From: JAAUTS01 sp038250235
GTDB lineage: Bacteria; Verrucomicrobiota; Verrucomicrobiia; Methylacidiphilales; JAAUTS01
Length of the DNA: 56,495 nucleotides
Direction of reading: 5' to 3'
Assembly (NCBI GenBank): GCA_038250235.1
Contig: JBBSCO010000013.1
Coordinates: 1-56,495 of the forward strand
Below the pieces are notes generated by a model that ran no database searches, was not told the origin of the DNA, and was given only the letters and a program-made list of their open reading frames with translations. The translations under genes were made by a program, and so were the position numbers. This document shows, one piece after another, positions 48,338 to 56,495 of this stretch (positions within the stretch are counted from its first letter, which is position 1; each line of letters starts with the position of its first letter).

Positions 48338-49918
48338 ATGCCCAAGGGATATCTCAGCCTCGTTCTTCACGCACATCTCCCCTTCGTCCGCCATCCCGAA
48401 TACGAAGAGTTCCTCGAAGAAGACTGGTTCTATGAGGCCATCACGGAAACCTACATCCCGTTGATCAACATGATGGACGGACTGATCAATGACGGTGTCG
48501 ATTTCCGCCTGACCATGTCGATGACGCCTCCTCTCTGCTCCATGCTTCTCGACCCCCTCCTCCAGCAGCGCTACATCCGTAATCTGGACAAGCTCATCGA
48601 ACTGAGCACCAAAGAAATTGACCGCACCAAACACGACCACGTTTTTCACGAACTGGCCTGGTTCTATCACAACCGCCTTCAGGATTGCCGTCATGTTTTC
48701 TGCGATAAATACGGACGTAACCTCGTCGGTGCTTTCCGCAAGTTTCAGGATGCAGGCAAACTCGAAATCATCACCTGCGGTGCCACCCACGGCTTCCTAC
48801 CCCTGATGTCCGAATATCCCGAAGCCGTCCGCGCCCAGATCCTGATCGCCCGCGACCACTACCGCGAATGTTTCGGACGCGATCCCCGCGGCATGTGGCT
48901 GCCGGAATGTGCCTATGTTCCCGGTATTGAAAAATTTCTGCAGGAAGCGGAAATCCGCTGGTTCATCGTGGATACCCACGGCATCATGTTCGCCGAGCCC
49001 CGCCCCCAGTTCGGCGTCTACGCCCCCATCTTCACCAAGTCCGGGCCGGCTGCTTTCGGTCGTGACATGGAGTCGAGCAAACAGGTCTGGAGCGCGGAGG
49101 AAGGCTACCCTGGGGATGTAAACTATCGCGACTTCTACCGCGATGTCGGCTTCGATCTGGATTTTGATTATATCAAGCCCTACATCCAGCCCAACGGCCT
49201 GCGCAAGTTCACCGGTCTCAAATACCACAAGATCACCGGTAAAACCTCCAACAAAGAGCCCTACCGACCTTGGATCGCCCGTGACAAGACAGCGGAACAT
49301 GCGGCCAATTTCATGTTCAACCGGGAAAAACAGATCAACCATCTGGCGGATAATCTCGGCATACCCCCGATCATTCTTGCTCCCTATGACGCCGAACTCT
49401 ACGGACACTGGTGGTTCGAAGGTCCGGATTTTTTAAACTATCTTCTGCGTAAAGTAGCCTTTGACCAGGACGTCTTCAAAACCATCACTCCGGCCGAGTA
49501 TCTGCAAAAATACCCGACCCAACAACTGGCCACACCTTCAGCTTCGTCCTGGGGAAACAAAGGGTATTGGGAAGTCTGGCTCGAACCCTCCAACGCCTGG
49601 ATTTATCCGCACCTGCATGTGGCGGCCCAGCGTATGACCGAACTGGCGCGCCAATTCCACGATTGTTATGGATTGACCGAACGCGCCATGAAACAGGCAG
49701 CCCGCGAGCTGCTTTTGGCGCAGTCCAGCGACTGGGCTTTCATCATGAAGACCGGCACCATGGTTCCCTACGCCGTTAAACGCACCAAAGATCATATCCT
49801 CCGCTTCAACAAACTCTACGACCAGATCAAGTCCAACCAGATCGACGAAGAATTCCTCGGCAACTGCGAGTGGCGTGATAATATTTTCCCTAATATCAAT
49901 TGGCGTTATTATATTTGA
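48338..49918 (+). CDS. GH57 family 1,4-alpha-glucan branching enzyme
   Basis: A 526-residue GH57 protein with the family's five motifs: HAHLPFVRHPEY, the acid/base region, MWLPECAYVPGIE (nucleophile Glu), the second catalytic Asp in APYDAELYGHWWFEGP, and the C-terminal substrate loop in PSASSWGNKGYWEVWL. The DUF1957-type C-terminal helical domain supports branching activity (glycogen alpha-1,6 branches) rather than amylase. It is cytoplasmic and would work with a glycogen synthase, which is not in this window. It is divergent from comB with 126 bp between. Confidence 0.9.
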   Translation: MPKGYLSLVLHAHLPFVRHPEYEEFLEEDWFYEAITETYIPLINMMDGLINDGVDFRLTMSMTPPLCSMLLDPLLQQRYIRNLDKLIELSTKEIDRTKHDHVFHELAWFYHNRLQDCRHVFCDKYGRNLVGAFRKFQDAGKLEIITCGATHGFLPLMSEYPEAVRAQILIARDHYRECFGRDPRGMWLPECAYVPGIEKFLQEAEIRWFIVDTHGIMFAEPRPQFGVYAPIFTKSGPAAFGRDMESSKQVWSAEEGYPGDVNYRDFYRDVGFDLDFDYIKPYIQPNGLRKFTGLKYHKITGKTSNKEPYRPWIARDKTAEHAANFMFNREKQINHLADNLGIPPIILAPYDAELYGHWWFEGPDFLNYLLRKVAFDQDVFKTITPAEYLQKYPTQQLATPSASSWGNKGYWEVWLEPSNAWIYPHLHVAAQRMTELARQFHDCYGLTERAMKQAARELLLAQSSDWAFIMKTGTMVPYAVKRTKDHILRFNKLYDQIKSNQIDEEFLGNCEWRDNIFPNINWRYYI

Positions 49919-50178
49919 AGTGATTTCAACCAATCTTGCATTGAGTTTGACTCGAACGTTATTCAGGGTGGAGTAAGGTGTTACAGCCCTATCCAAAAGA
50001 TTTATCCGTCCGCTTTGATCAAGCCACTACTAGGGTGATCGGGCTGCGGTTCCTTCCACGCCCCAGGCGGATCAGGATGACGGTGTAGAGATACCAGCCT
50101 GCATCCTTAAATTGGAACTGCCTGTTTAAAAACCAGGGGCCTTTCGTTCCGGTAACGAAATTCTGTCCTCAGCCTGAA
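49919..50178. other. Intergenic stretch with an unexplained minus-strand frame
   Basis: No supported gene. On the minus strand a 49-codon open frame (50022-50168, flanked by stops at 50169-50171 and 50019-50021) reads protein-like residues (GPWFLNRQFQFKDAGWYLYT) and lies directly after the small membrane-protein gene. It has no start codon and is probably a decayed gene end or noise. The rest of the gap holds nothing I can interpret. Confidence 0.35.
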
Positions 50179-50340
50179 TTACCCGCCCATCTGCTTAAAA
50201 TAACTTTTCAGCTTGCGGTCATAACGGCGTTTCCAACGCTCTTCCGGGGTCAGAAACTTGATTTCGTAAACCCAAAGACCAAGACGATAGAGCCCGTAGA
50301 GGGCTGCGACGGCAAGTGCGATAAAAAGGACAACTAACAC
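50179..50340 (-). CDS. Small single-span membrane protein, 53 residues
   Basis: A 53-codon frame from a GTG (50338-50340) to TAA (50179-50181). The product has a clean membrane span (VLFIALAVAALYGLYRLGLW) followed by a positively charged tail (LTPEERWKRRYDRKLK and YFKQMGG), the architecture of small membrane proteins that regulate larger complexes. No strong ribosome-binding site precedes the GTG. It lies 110 bp upstream of the phosphohexomutase stop; both are on the minus strand. I recognise no family. Confidence 0.55.
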   Translation of the reverse strand: MLVVLFIALAVAALYGLYRLGLWVYEIKFLTPEERWKRRYDRKLKSYFKQMGG

Positions 50341-50450
50341 GGATTATTTATTGTTACACAGTTGCCACAAAACTTCAATAAAAGGCTTTAACATCCCAAA
50401 TGACAAAAAATATGCCTGAAATGCCTCTAGGGCGTTGATCATTATCGGGG

Positions 50451-52373
50451 TCAGGCAACCCGCTTGGCCACATCCTCCCGTGTCACTTCCCAGAGCAGGT
50501 CGAGGGTCTTTATCAATCCGTCTTTGGCTTCGGCCAACGCTTCGGGTGACGCCACCGCGGCCCGACCAAGGAAGTAGAACTTGATCTTCGGCTCGGTTCC
50601 GGATCCCCGGACCACGATGCGAAAGCCTTCCGACAAATAAAACATCAGCATCAATTCTTTCGGGATCAATTTGCCATCCACGTCATAAACAGTGTCTTCA
50701 GCAAAATTCTGAACTTTCTCCACCTTGAAGCCCCCCCAGCTTTCCGGAACCTGCGCGCGGTAACTTTCCAGGAGTTTTCTGATCTTGGCCGCTCCTTCCG
50801 CACCTTCAAAGGTCAGGGTGCCCAATTTCTCGAAATAAAAGCCGTAGCGGACATAAATTTCATCCAGATAGTCCAGGATCGTTTTCCCTTGGGAGCACGC
50901 ATACGCCGCTGTTTCCGCAAACATCAGCACCGCCGCATTAGCATCCTTGTCGCGGACATAATCGCCTCCGGAATAACCGTAGCTTTCTTCGCCCCCAAAC
51001 ACAAAGAAGCTGCTTTTTTCCAACAACACGGAACGCCAGGCCTCAGCGGAAAGTGTGCCACGCCCGCCGGCCTTGTTTTCGTAGTCACGAAGTTTTTCCC
51101 CGATGTATTTGAATCCTGTCAGGGTATCGACGCATTTCACGCCGTAATGCGCGGCCAGGGCTTTCTGTAGATCGGTCGTCACAAAGGTTTTGATCAGGGT
51201 GGCGTGGGAAGCGTTTCCTGGGTTGAGAACACCCTTGGCAAAAAAGCGTTCCAAACGGTAGGCCGCCATGACCGATCCGATCTGGTTCCCGGTGATGATT
51301 TCAAAGTCACCCTTGGCGTTTTTCAGCGCCACGCCCATGCGGTCGGCGTCCGGATCCGTCGCGATGACCAGATCAGCCCCCTCTGCCTTGGCCTGATCCA
51401 TCCCCAGTTGCAAGGCTTCTGCATTCTCGGGATTGGGTGATTTGACCGTGGGAAATCCACCGTCCGGTTTAACCTGGGAGGCCACGGTCGAGACCTGAAA
51501 TCCGAACCTTTCCAGCAAGGCCGGCACGCTTTGAATGCCCGTTCCATGGATGGGGGTGAAAACAATCTTCAGTTTTCCTTTCTGGGACTTGATGATCTCC
51601 GGCTCCAGAACCAGGGCGCTGACCGCATCCAGGTATGCCTGATCCACCTCCTTGCCGATAATGTGCAGGGTGCCTTGTTTAGCCGCCGCATTGGCGACCC
51701 GTCCCGATTGGATCTTCATGACTTCCTGGATCACCCCAGAGGCGTTAGGCTCCACCAGTTGGGCTCCGTCATCGAAATAGGCTTTATAGCCATTGTCGTG
51801 GGGAGGATTATGGCTGGCGGTGATGACAATGCCCGCCTGCGCCTTCAGGTGCCGCACGGCAAAGGAAAGCTGCGGCGTGGAACGTTCGCTCTCAAACAAA
51901 TAGGCATCAATCCCCATCTCCACCGCGGTCTTGGCGGTCAGTTCGGCAAAGGCCCGGGAAAAATAACGGGTGTCATGAGCCACCACCAGTGACGGGGTTT
52001 TTCCGGGAAACTGTTTGATCAGATAATTCACCAGCCCCTGTGTGGCACGGCTGATGTTGAAATAATTCATTGAGTTCGTGCCCACTGCCGGATATTCAGG
52101 GGGTTGCGCCGTGCTGTTTTTCCCAAGCTCAGACCTGGTGACCGTCCTCCCGATGGAGCGTCCTCGCAGCCCACCCGTTCCGAAACTGAGAGTCTTGTAA
52201 AAGCGGTCGTTGAGTTCCGTCCAATTTCCCGCCGCCACCAGTTCTTCCACAGCCGCCTTCTCCCATGCCTCACAACCGGATTTCTCCAGAAGAAAGAGAA
52301 TGTTATCACGACTGGAGGCCAACATTTTTCCTGAAGAAACAGCCAAAGCGAACGTATCAAACAGAGAACTCAT
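50451..52373 (-). CDS. Phosphoglucomutase/phosphomannomutase
   Basis: A 640-residue phosphohexomutase. The phosphoserine loop is TASHNPPHDNGYKA, the Mg2+ site is DPDADRMG, the sugar-binding loop is GGEESYGYSGGDYVRDKDAN, and the C-terminal phosphate-binding motif is VVRGSGTEPKIKFYF. It interconverts glucose (or mannose) 1- and 6-phosphates, which links pgi and glycogen synthesis. Type cannot be set from motifs alone. A long N-terminal part before the loop (about 185 residues) is usual for this bacterial PgcA-like group. An AGGGAG lies immediately before the ATG, with very short spacing, so an internal start is conceivable. Confidence 0.93.
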   Translation of the reverse strand: MSSLFDTFALAVSSGKMLASSRDNILFLLEKSGCEAWEKAAVEELVAAGNWTELNDRFYKTLSFGTGGLRGRSIGRTVTRSELGKNSTAQPPEYPAVGTNSMNYFNISRATQGLVNYLIKQFPGKTPSLVVAHDTRYFSRAFAELTAKTAVEMGIDAYLFESERSTPQLSFAVRHLKAQAGIVITASHNPPHDNGYKAYFDDGAQLVEPNASGVIQEVMKIQSGRVANAAAKQGTLHIIGKEVDQAYLDAVSALVLEPEIIKSQKGKLKIVFTPIHGTGIQSVPALLERFGFQVSTVASQVKPDGGFPTVKSPNPENAEALQLGMDQAKAEGADLVIATDPDADRMGVALKNAKGDFEIITGNQIGSVMAAYRLERFFAKGVLNPGNASHATLIKTFVTTDLQKALAAHYGVKCVDTLTGFKYIGEKLRDYENKAGGRGTLSAEAWRSVLLEKSSFFVFGGEESYGYSGGDYVRDKDANAAVLMFAETAAYACSQGKTILDYLDEIYVRYGFYFEKLGTLTFEGAEGAAKIRKLLESYRAQVPESWGGFKVEKVQNFAEDTVYDVDGKLIPKELMLMFYLSEGFRIVVRGSGTEPKIKFYFLGRAAVASPEALAEAKDGLIKTLDLLWEVTREDVAKRVA

Positions 52374-52425
52374 CTCCCTATTCAGCGCGGCAATCAGGCT
52401 GCTGACAACCGAAAAAAGGATGAAT

Positions 52426-53163
52426 TTACCGCTCTAAGACTGGCACCAGGATAAATCCGGTTTCCAAATCTCCCACCACCCGGCTTTTCCGGCCCCGGTG
52501 ATTCCAATGCCATAGTCCTATCAGGGAACAGATGAAGGCATCCGTGCGATCTTCCACTTCCTTGGACCATGTCCGTTCCAACAACCGGTCCAATATCCCA
52601 GAGGCTTCCAGCCCGGGAAACAGGCACCGGCCTTGTTCGCGTAAAAGAGACTGAAGCCGCCGGAATTCAACTTTCCTCTCCGCCACGCTGCCACGTTTGT
52701 ATTTGATGATCCGCTCCAGGCTAAAAAGTGAAACCAAGGCCGCATGGGGATAGACTTCCATCAGCCAAGGCACTCCATACACTTCTCCCGCTTTGCCACC
52801 GGGCGGACGTTTTCCCGACGATTGTGGATAACATTGTTGTATCCTGGCGGCCACCCGAAGTGCCCGGGGACAAAGCTTTTTGTTCACGGGATGACAACCC
52901 GCATGTTGTTTCCCAAAAAGTCGGTGCATCTCCCGGTCAACCGGGCGGGAACCGCCTTCATTGATACAAACAACCGGAGCATCCAAAGCCACAATCACCG
53001 GTTCAGGCGACCTCGCAAAAGGATCGATCACTTTCAAAAGTGCATCATCTCCCTGCGGATAGGCCATTGTCTCCAGACAAACTTTCTTTCCACGAACCTT
53101 CAGGACACAAACACCGTCCGCTTTTTTTTCACCCCAGGCCAGATCGATCCCCACAATCCACAT
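52426..53163 (-). CDS. DUF429 protein (RNase H-like fold)
   Basis: A 245-residue protein of the DUF429 family. It begins MWIVGIDLAWGEKKADGVCV, with an Asp in the first strand typical of RNase H-like nucleases. It then has IVALDAPVVCINEGGSRPVD and a C-terminal conserved Asp in EVEDRTDAFICSLIGLWHWN. The three acidic residues could bind metal, so a nuclease activity is predicted but not demonstrated. It is a single gene in a minus-strand run with serS upstream (45 bp) and the phosphohexomutase downstream. Confidence 0.88.
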   Translation of the reverse strand: MWIVGIDLAWGEKKADGVCVLKVRGKKVCLETMAYPQGDDALLKVIDPFARSPEPVIVALDAPVVCINEGGSRPVDREMHRLFGKQHAGCHPVNKKLCPRALRVAARIQQCYPQSSGKRPPGGKAGEVYGVPWLMEVYPHAALVSLFSLERIIKYKRGSVAERKVEFRRLQSLLREQGRCLFPGLEASGILDRLLERTWSKEVEDRTDAFICSLIGLWHWNHRGRKSRVVGDLETGFILVPVLER

Positions 53164-53208
53164 GGAATCAAGTTCGCTGCAAAACAGAGAACCGCAAGTA
53201 TCCCGGAA

Positions 53209-54486
53209 TTATTTTAAACGGATTTCAGTAGCACCGAAATAGGAGTGCAGAACCGCTGGTAATTTGACGCTTCCGTCCTTTTGTTGGCCGGTTTCAACCA
53301 AAGCCACAAACAAACGCGGCAGGGCTGTTCCCGAACCGTTCAAGGTATGGCAGAACACGTTTTTCTTGTCTTCGGTCTTGTAACGAAGGTTCATTCGGCG
53401 GGCCTGGAAATCCTCGAAATTGCTACAGGATGAAACTTCCAGGTAGCTCTTGGAGCCAGGTGCCCAGACTTCGATGTCGTAGCACTTGGCCGCGCCGAAT
53501 CCCATGTCGCCTGTGCAAAGCTCGATGGTGCGGTAATGCAGCCCCAGCAGTTCCAGAACCTTCTCGGCATTTTTCCGGAGAGCTTCCAACTCCTCATACG
53601 AGGTCTGCGGCTCCACGATTTTCACCAATTCCACCTTGTCAAACTGGTGCACACGGATCATGCCCCGATTGTCTTTGCCCGCTGAACCCGCTTCCTTGCG
53701 GAAACAGGGTGTGTAGGCGGCATAACGGATGGGGAGTTGTTCTTTGTTGAGAATTTCCTCACGGTGCAGGTTGGTCACGGGCACTTCTGCCGTCGGGGCA
53801 AGGAAAAGATCCTCACCTTCCAGACGATACATGTCTTCCCGAAACTTGGGCAACTGGCTCGTCCCATACATGGAAGCCTCGCGCACCAGGAAGGGCGGAA
53901 AAATTTCCGTATAACCGTGTTCCCCCGTATGCAGATCCAGCAGAAAGTTCAACAGGGCTCTTTCCAGCCTGGCTCCCTGCCCCCTAAAAACAAAAAAACC
54001 ACTCCCGGAAATTTTTGCTCCGGCAGCAAAATCCACGATGCCCAGTCTCTCCACCAAAGGCACATGCTCCAATGGTTCAAAATCAAAGACAGGCTTTTCC
54101 CCGAAGGTTCTTACCACGGGATTAGCCGTTGCATCCAGACCGACGGGGCAGGCTTCATGGGGAAGATTCGGAACCTGTAGAAGAAGATCCCGTTGCTGCT
54201 CATCCAACTCCGTCTGCTTTTTATCCAGCTCTGCAATACGGTCGGATTTCTCCTTCATTCCGGCCAACAAATCGTCTGCCGATTCCCCTTTGGCTTTGCG
54301 CCCCCCGATATCCTTGCTGATGGAGTTGCGCTCAGCCTTGAGCTTTTCCACTTCAGCGATGACTTCGCGGCGCTTGGCATCGACATCCAGAATCAGGGCC
54401 ACAGCGGCTTCATCGCCCTTGCCACGGGCTTTCAGACGTTCGACCACTTTTTCGGGGTTATCCCGGATCAATCGGATATCGAGCAT
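53209..54486 (-). CDS. serS: Seryl-tRNA synthetase
   Basis: A 425-residue class II synthetase. The N-terminal ~100 residues are the coiled-coil tRNA-binding arm (EKLKAERNSISKDIGGRKAK). The catalytic domain shows motif 2 in FRKEAGSAGKDNRGMIRVHQ and motif 3 in GSGTALPRLFVALVE, with serine-binding TAEVPVTNLHREE. It charges tRNA-Ser with serine. The ATG at 54486 gives the usual N terminus MLDIRLIRDNPEKVVERL. Confidence 0.97.
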   Translation of the reverse strand: MLDIRLIRDNPEKVVERLKARGKGDEAAVALILDVDAKRREVIAEVEKLKAERNSISKDIGGRKAKGESADDLLAGMKEKSDRIAELDKKQTELDEQQRDLLLQVPNLPHEACPVGLDATANPVVRTFGEKPVFDFEPLEHVPLVERLGIVDFAAGAKISGSGFFVFRGQGARLERALLNFLLDLHTGEHGYTEIFPPFLVREASMYGTSQLPKFREDMYRLEGEDLFLAPTAEVPVTNLHREEILNKEQLPIRYAAYTPCFRKEAGSAGKDNRGMIRVHQFDKVELVKIVEPQTSYEELEALRKNAEKVLELLGLHYRTIELCTGDMGFGAAKCYDIEVWAPGSKSYLEVSSCSNFEDFQARRMNLRYKTEDKKNVFCHTLNGSGTALPRLFVALVETGQQKDGSVKLPAVLHSYFGATEIRLK

Positions 54487-54544
54487 AGAGCAGAGGATTT
54501 AAGAGATCAAAAAGGGGGAAAACAAACCAAAAATTGGAGGAAGG

Positions 54545-54613
54545 ATGCCCGCTAAAGGCGCCAACAACCACGAAAACCGGAATAAGCCCCTTAAACCTAA
54601 ATCAGAAGAATGA
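54545..54613 (+). CDS. 22-codon micro-ORF with strong ribosome-binding site
   Basis: ATG at 54545 to TGA at 54611-54613 encodes MPAKGANNHENRNK then PLKPKSEE. GGAGGAAGG ends directly before the ATG, so the match is strong although GGAGG is only 4 bases away. The product is polar and basic, with no span or motif. It lies 99 bp upstream of recQ on the same strand and could be a leader peptide or small protein. It could also be chance. Confidence 0.35.
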   Translation: MPAKGANNHENRNKPLKPKSEE

Positions 54614-54669
54614 TGTGTTCCTTCCGTCTTTAGCGCCATTTCGCGTGTTTCACGGGAAAATTTCCCATT

Positions 54670-54704
54670 CTTAAAACTTTAAACTTAAAACCTAAAACCC
54701 TAAA
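54670..54704 (+). repeat. Five tandem 7-bp repeats, CYTAAAA-like
   Basis: Five consecutive heptamers precede the recQ start: CTTAAAA, CTTTAAA, CTTAAAA, CCTAAAA and CCCTAAA. They resemble the plant-type telomere unit (CCCTAAA). A patch with CGCCATTTCGCGTGTTTCACGGG is directly upstream (split around 54637-54658). This occupies the recQ upstream region and leaves no usual ribosome-binding site. Confidence 0.6.
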
Positions 54705-54712
54705 CTTTCCCC

Positions 54713-56495
54713 ATGTCTGCCCTGTTGGAAGTTTTAAAGCTGAGCTTCGGTTACACAGAATTCCGTGCTCTCCAGCGCGAGATCATTGAGGAATCCCTGG
54801 CCGGAAATGACGTTTTTGCCCTGCTGCCCACCGGCGGCGGCAAATCCCTTTGTTTCCAGATCCCGGCCCTGATCCAACCCGGATTGACCCTCGTTGTCTC
54901 CCCACTCATAGCCCTGATGAAAGACCAGGTCGATTCCCTCCAGGCCAGCGGGATCTCCGCCACCTTCCTCAACTCCTCTCTCGATGCCTCCGAATCCAAA
55001 GCCCGTCTTCAAGGCCTTCACAACGGCAAATACAAACTGCTCTATGTGGCGCCCGAACGCCTCATGCTCGACAGTTGGGAAGACAAACTCCAGTCCTGGA
55101 ACATCAACCTCATCGCCATCGACGAAGCCCATTGCATCAGCGAATGGGGTCACGACTTCCGCCCTGAATACCGAAAAATTTCCCAACTCCGAAAATTGCT
55201 GCCCGATGTCCCGGTCATGGCCCTGACAGCCACCGCGACGGGACGGGTCCGCGAAGACATCATCAACCACCTGAAACTACGGGAACCGAAATGTTTCGTC
55301 GCCTCCTTCAACCGGCCCAACCTTTCCTACCGCGTCATCCCCAAGGACAAACCCCTGCAGCAGATCATCGACTTCGTAAAAAAGCGCGACCACGAAAGCG
55401 GCATTATCTATTGCTCCAGCCGCAAAGGCACGGAGTCCCTCGCCGAATCCCTGGCCGATCGCGGCATCAAGGCGAAACCCTACCATGCCGGTCTAACCAA
55501 CAAGGAAAGGGACTTACACCAGGAACTTTTTCTGCGGGACGAAGTCAAAGTCATCTGCGCCACCGTCGCCTTCGGTATGGGCATCAACAAACCCAACGTC
55601 CGCTACGTCATCCATCACGATCTTCCCAAGAACCTGGAAGGTTATTACCAGGAAACGGGTAGGGCCGGACGCGATGCCCTGCCTTCGGACTGCCTACTTC
55701 TTTTCAGCGCTGGTGACGTGGCCAAACAAATGCATTTCCTTGATGAAATCAGTGACGAAGACGAGCAACGTAACGCCCGCACCCAGCTACAGCAGATGTT
55801 GCACTATGCTGAAAGTTCGGGCTGCCGACGGGTCGATCTCATGGGGTATTTCGGTGAAACCTGGGAAGAAGTGCCCTGCGGTGCCTGCGACAACTGCCTG
55901 TCCCCCCGCGAATCCTTCGACGGAACCATTCATGCCCAGAAATTGCTGTCCTGTGTCTACCGCATACGCCGCGCGGGAGGTTTCGGCGTCGGACTGAACC
56001 ATGTGGTGGAAGTTTTAACCGGTGCCAACACGGAAAAAATCCGACGCTGGAACCATGACCAACTTTCCACCTACGGGATTGGTAAAGACACCCATCGCAG
56101 CCAATGGCTGGCTATCGGACGCGAGCTTCTCCGAATGGGATTCCTGCGTCTTTCCGTTGGAGAACACCAGGTTTTGGAACTGACCCCGGCCGGGATTGAG
56201 GCTCTGAAGAGCCGTAACCCTATCCAACTGACCAAGCCCATGACCAAGACTCCGTCCACCCGTCCGCAGCGCAGCGGCGCGATTGATTGTGATGAAGCCC
56301 TATTCGAGCGGTTGCGCATCTTGCGCAAGAAGCTCGCGGACGCACGGGAAGTTCCGGCCTACATCATCTTTGGCGACAACACCCTTCGTCAAATGGCGCG
56401 TTATTATCCGGAAGATGAAGACGATTTCGACAGTATCAGCGGTGTGGGCGAAAAGAAAAAGGCGGAGTTTGCCGCCCTATTTGCCGGAGAAATCC
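54713..56495 (+). CDS. recQ: ATP-dependent DNA helicase RecQ (cut by the right edge)
   Basis: The open frame continues to the window end (about 594 codons seen). Motifs: Q motif and Walker A (FRALQREI, LLPTGGGKSLCFQ), DEAH box (IAIDEAHCISEWGHDFRP), motif III (MALTATATG), motif V/VI (FGMGINKPNVR, QETGRAGRD), the zinc site (CGACDNC, with a further Cys upstream), a winged-helix region and the beginning of an HRDC domain (ADAREVPAYIIFGDNTLRQM). RecQ unwinds 3'-tailed DNA in recombination and repair. The ATG at 54713 is the first that gives an intact Q-motif region. It lacks a clear ribosome-binding site. The C-terminal tail is missing. Confidence 0.95.
   Translation, partial: MSALLEVLKLSFGYTEFRALQREIIEESLAGNDVFALLPTGGGKSLCFQIPALIQPGLTLVVSPLIALMKDQVDSLQASGISATFLNSSLDASESKARLQGLHNGKYKLLYVAPERLMLDSWEDKLQSWNINLIAIDEAHCISEWGHDFRPEYRKISQLRKLLPDVPVMALTATATGRVREDIINHLKLREPKCFVASFNRPNLSYRVIPKDKPLQQIIDFVKKRDHESGIIYCSSRKGTESLAESLADRGIKAKPYHAGLTNKERDLHQELFLRDEVKVICATVAFGMGINKPNVRYVIHHDLPKNLEGYYQETGRAGRDALPSDCLLLFSAGDVAKQMHFLDEISDEDEQRNARTQLQQMLHYAESSGCRRVDLMGYFGETWEEVPCGACDNCLSPRESFDGTIHAQKLLSCVYRIRRAGGFGVGLNHVVEVLTGANTEKIRRWNHDQLSTYGIGKDTHRSQWLAIGRELLRMGFLRLSVGEHQVLELTPAGIEALKSRNPIQLTKPMTKTPSTRPQRSGAIDCDEALFERLRILRKKLADAREVPAYIIFGDNTLRQMARYYPEDEDDFDSISGVGEKKKAEFAALFAGEI

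Noticed and set aside
47477..48790. Extension of comB to 437 codons
   Set aside because: The extra 193 residues overlap the divergent GH57 gene and are not protein-like in that frame.
1..56495. CRISPR arrays, rRNA genes, complete insertion sequences or phage genes
   Set aside because: No regularly spaced repeats, conserved rRNA stretches, transposase or phage structural motifs are seen; the only mobile-type signals are the small inverted repeat at 3588-3695 and the restriction-modification pair.

Overview
The window reads as chromosomal DNA of a free-living, Gram-negative-type bacterium, most likely a member of the Verrucomicrobiota. The taxonomic clues are a prepilin-type protein resembling the Verru/Chthon cassette D family, an outer-membrane PagL-like protein, a heptose adenylyltransferase (LPS core synthesis), a DUF6580 membrane protein and a lone bacterial comB. 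The assignment is inference from gene families, not from a marker gene. There are no rRNA genes, CRISPR arrays, prophages or complete insertion sequences. One tRNA gene (tRNA-Cys, GCA) is present. Genes sit on both strands in short operons with many 4-bp ATGA overlaps.

Layout. 0-5.4 kb (minus): partial gene, GHL6-type glycoside hydrolase, decayed ORF, DUF4230 protein, an inverted-repeat element and ilvD. 5.5-9.7 kb (plus): membrane-anchored Gly-rich protein and a large PlsC acyltransferase fused to a YiiX-like papain-fold domain. 9.8-10.3 kb: a wrecked Doc toxin gene. 10.3-14.4 kb (minus): creD, ferritin-like diiron protein, ispH, and a membrane protein paired with a winged-helix regulator. 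14.5-17.7 kb (plus): pgi behind a hairpin and a 5-codon ORF, two small membrane proteins, a phosphodiesterase. 17.8-26 kb: dcd, membrane nucleotide cyclase, YflT-like stress protein, prepilin-like protein, aroC/aroK, queG and two divergent TPR paralogues. 26-34.6 kb: tRNA-Cys, two polytopic membrane proteins and a family 2 glycosyltransferase (probably surface glycan or glycolipid work), YhaM-like nuclease, Tat-exported aldo/keto reductase, SCO/DUF420 oxidase-assembly pair, MFS transporter. 34.7-39.6 kb (plus): YyaL-type thioredoxin-fold protein, then an MGDG-synthase-like glycosyltransferase and a GH1 protein 9 bp apart. 39.6-45.4 kb: PagL-like protein, a two-gene cytosine-methyltransferase/HNH restriction-modification unit, aldo/keto reductase, FAD oxidoreductase, rfaE2 and an unknown partner. 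45.6-50.3 kb: a 55-aa protein behind a strongly folded leader, crtI, comB, GH57 branching enzyme and a 53-aa single-span membrane protein. 50.4-56.5 kb: phosphohexomutase, DUF429, serS, a micro-ORF, telomere-like heptads and recQ (cut by the right edge).

Themes: hexose-phosphate and glycogen metabolism (pgi, phosphohexomutase, GH57), aromatic amino acid and isoprenoid/carotenoid steps (aroC, aroK, ispH, crtI), and envelope lipid chemistry (PlsC fusion, MGDG-synthase-like/GH1 pair, PagL, rfaE2). The least explained items are the folded leader with its 55-aa gene, the PlsC-YiiX fusion, the glycolipid-type glycosyltransferase/GH1 pair and the restriction-modification unit.
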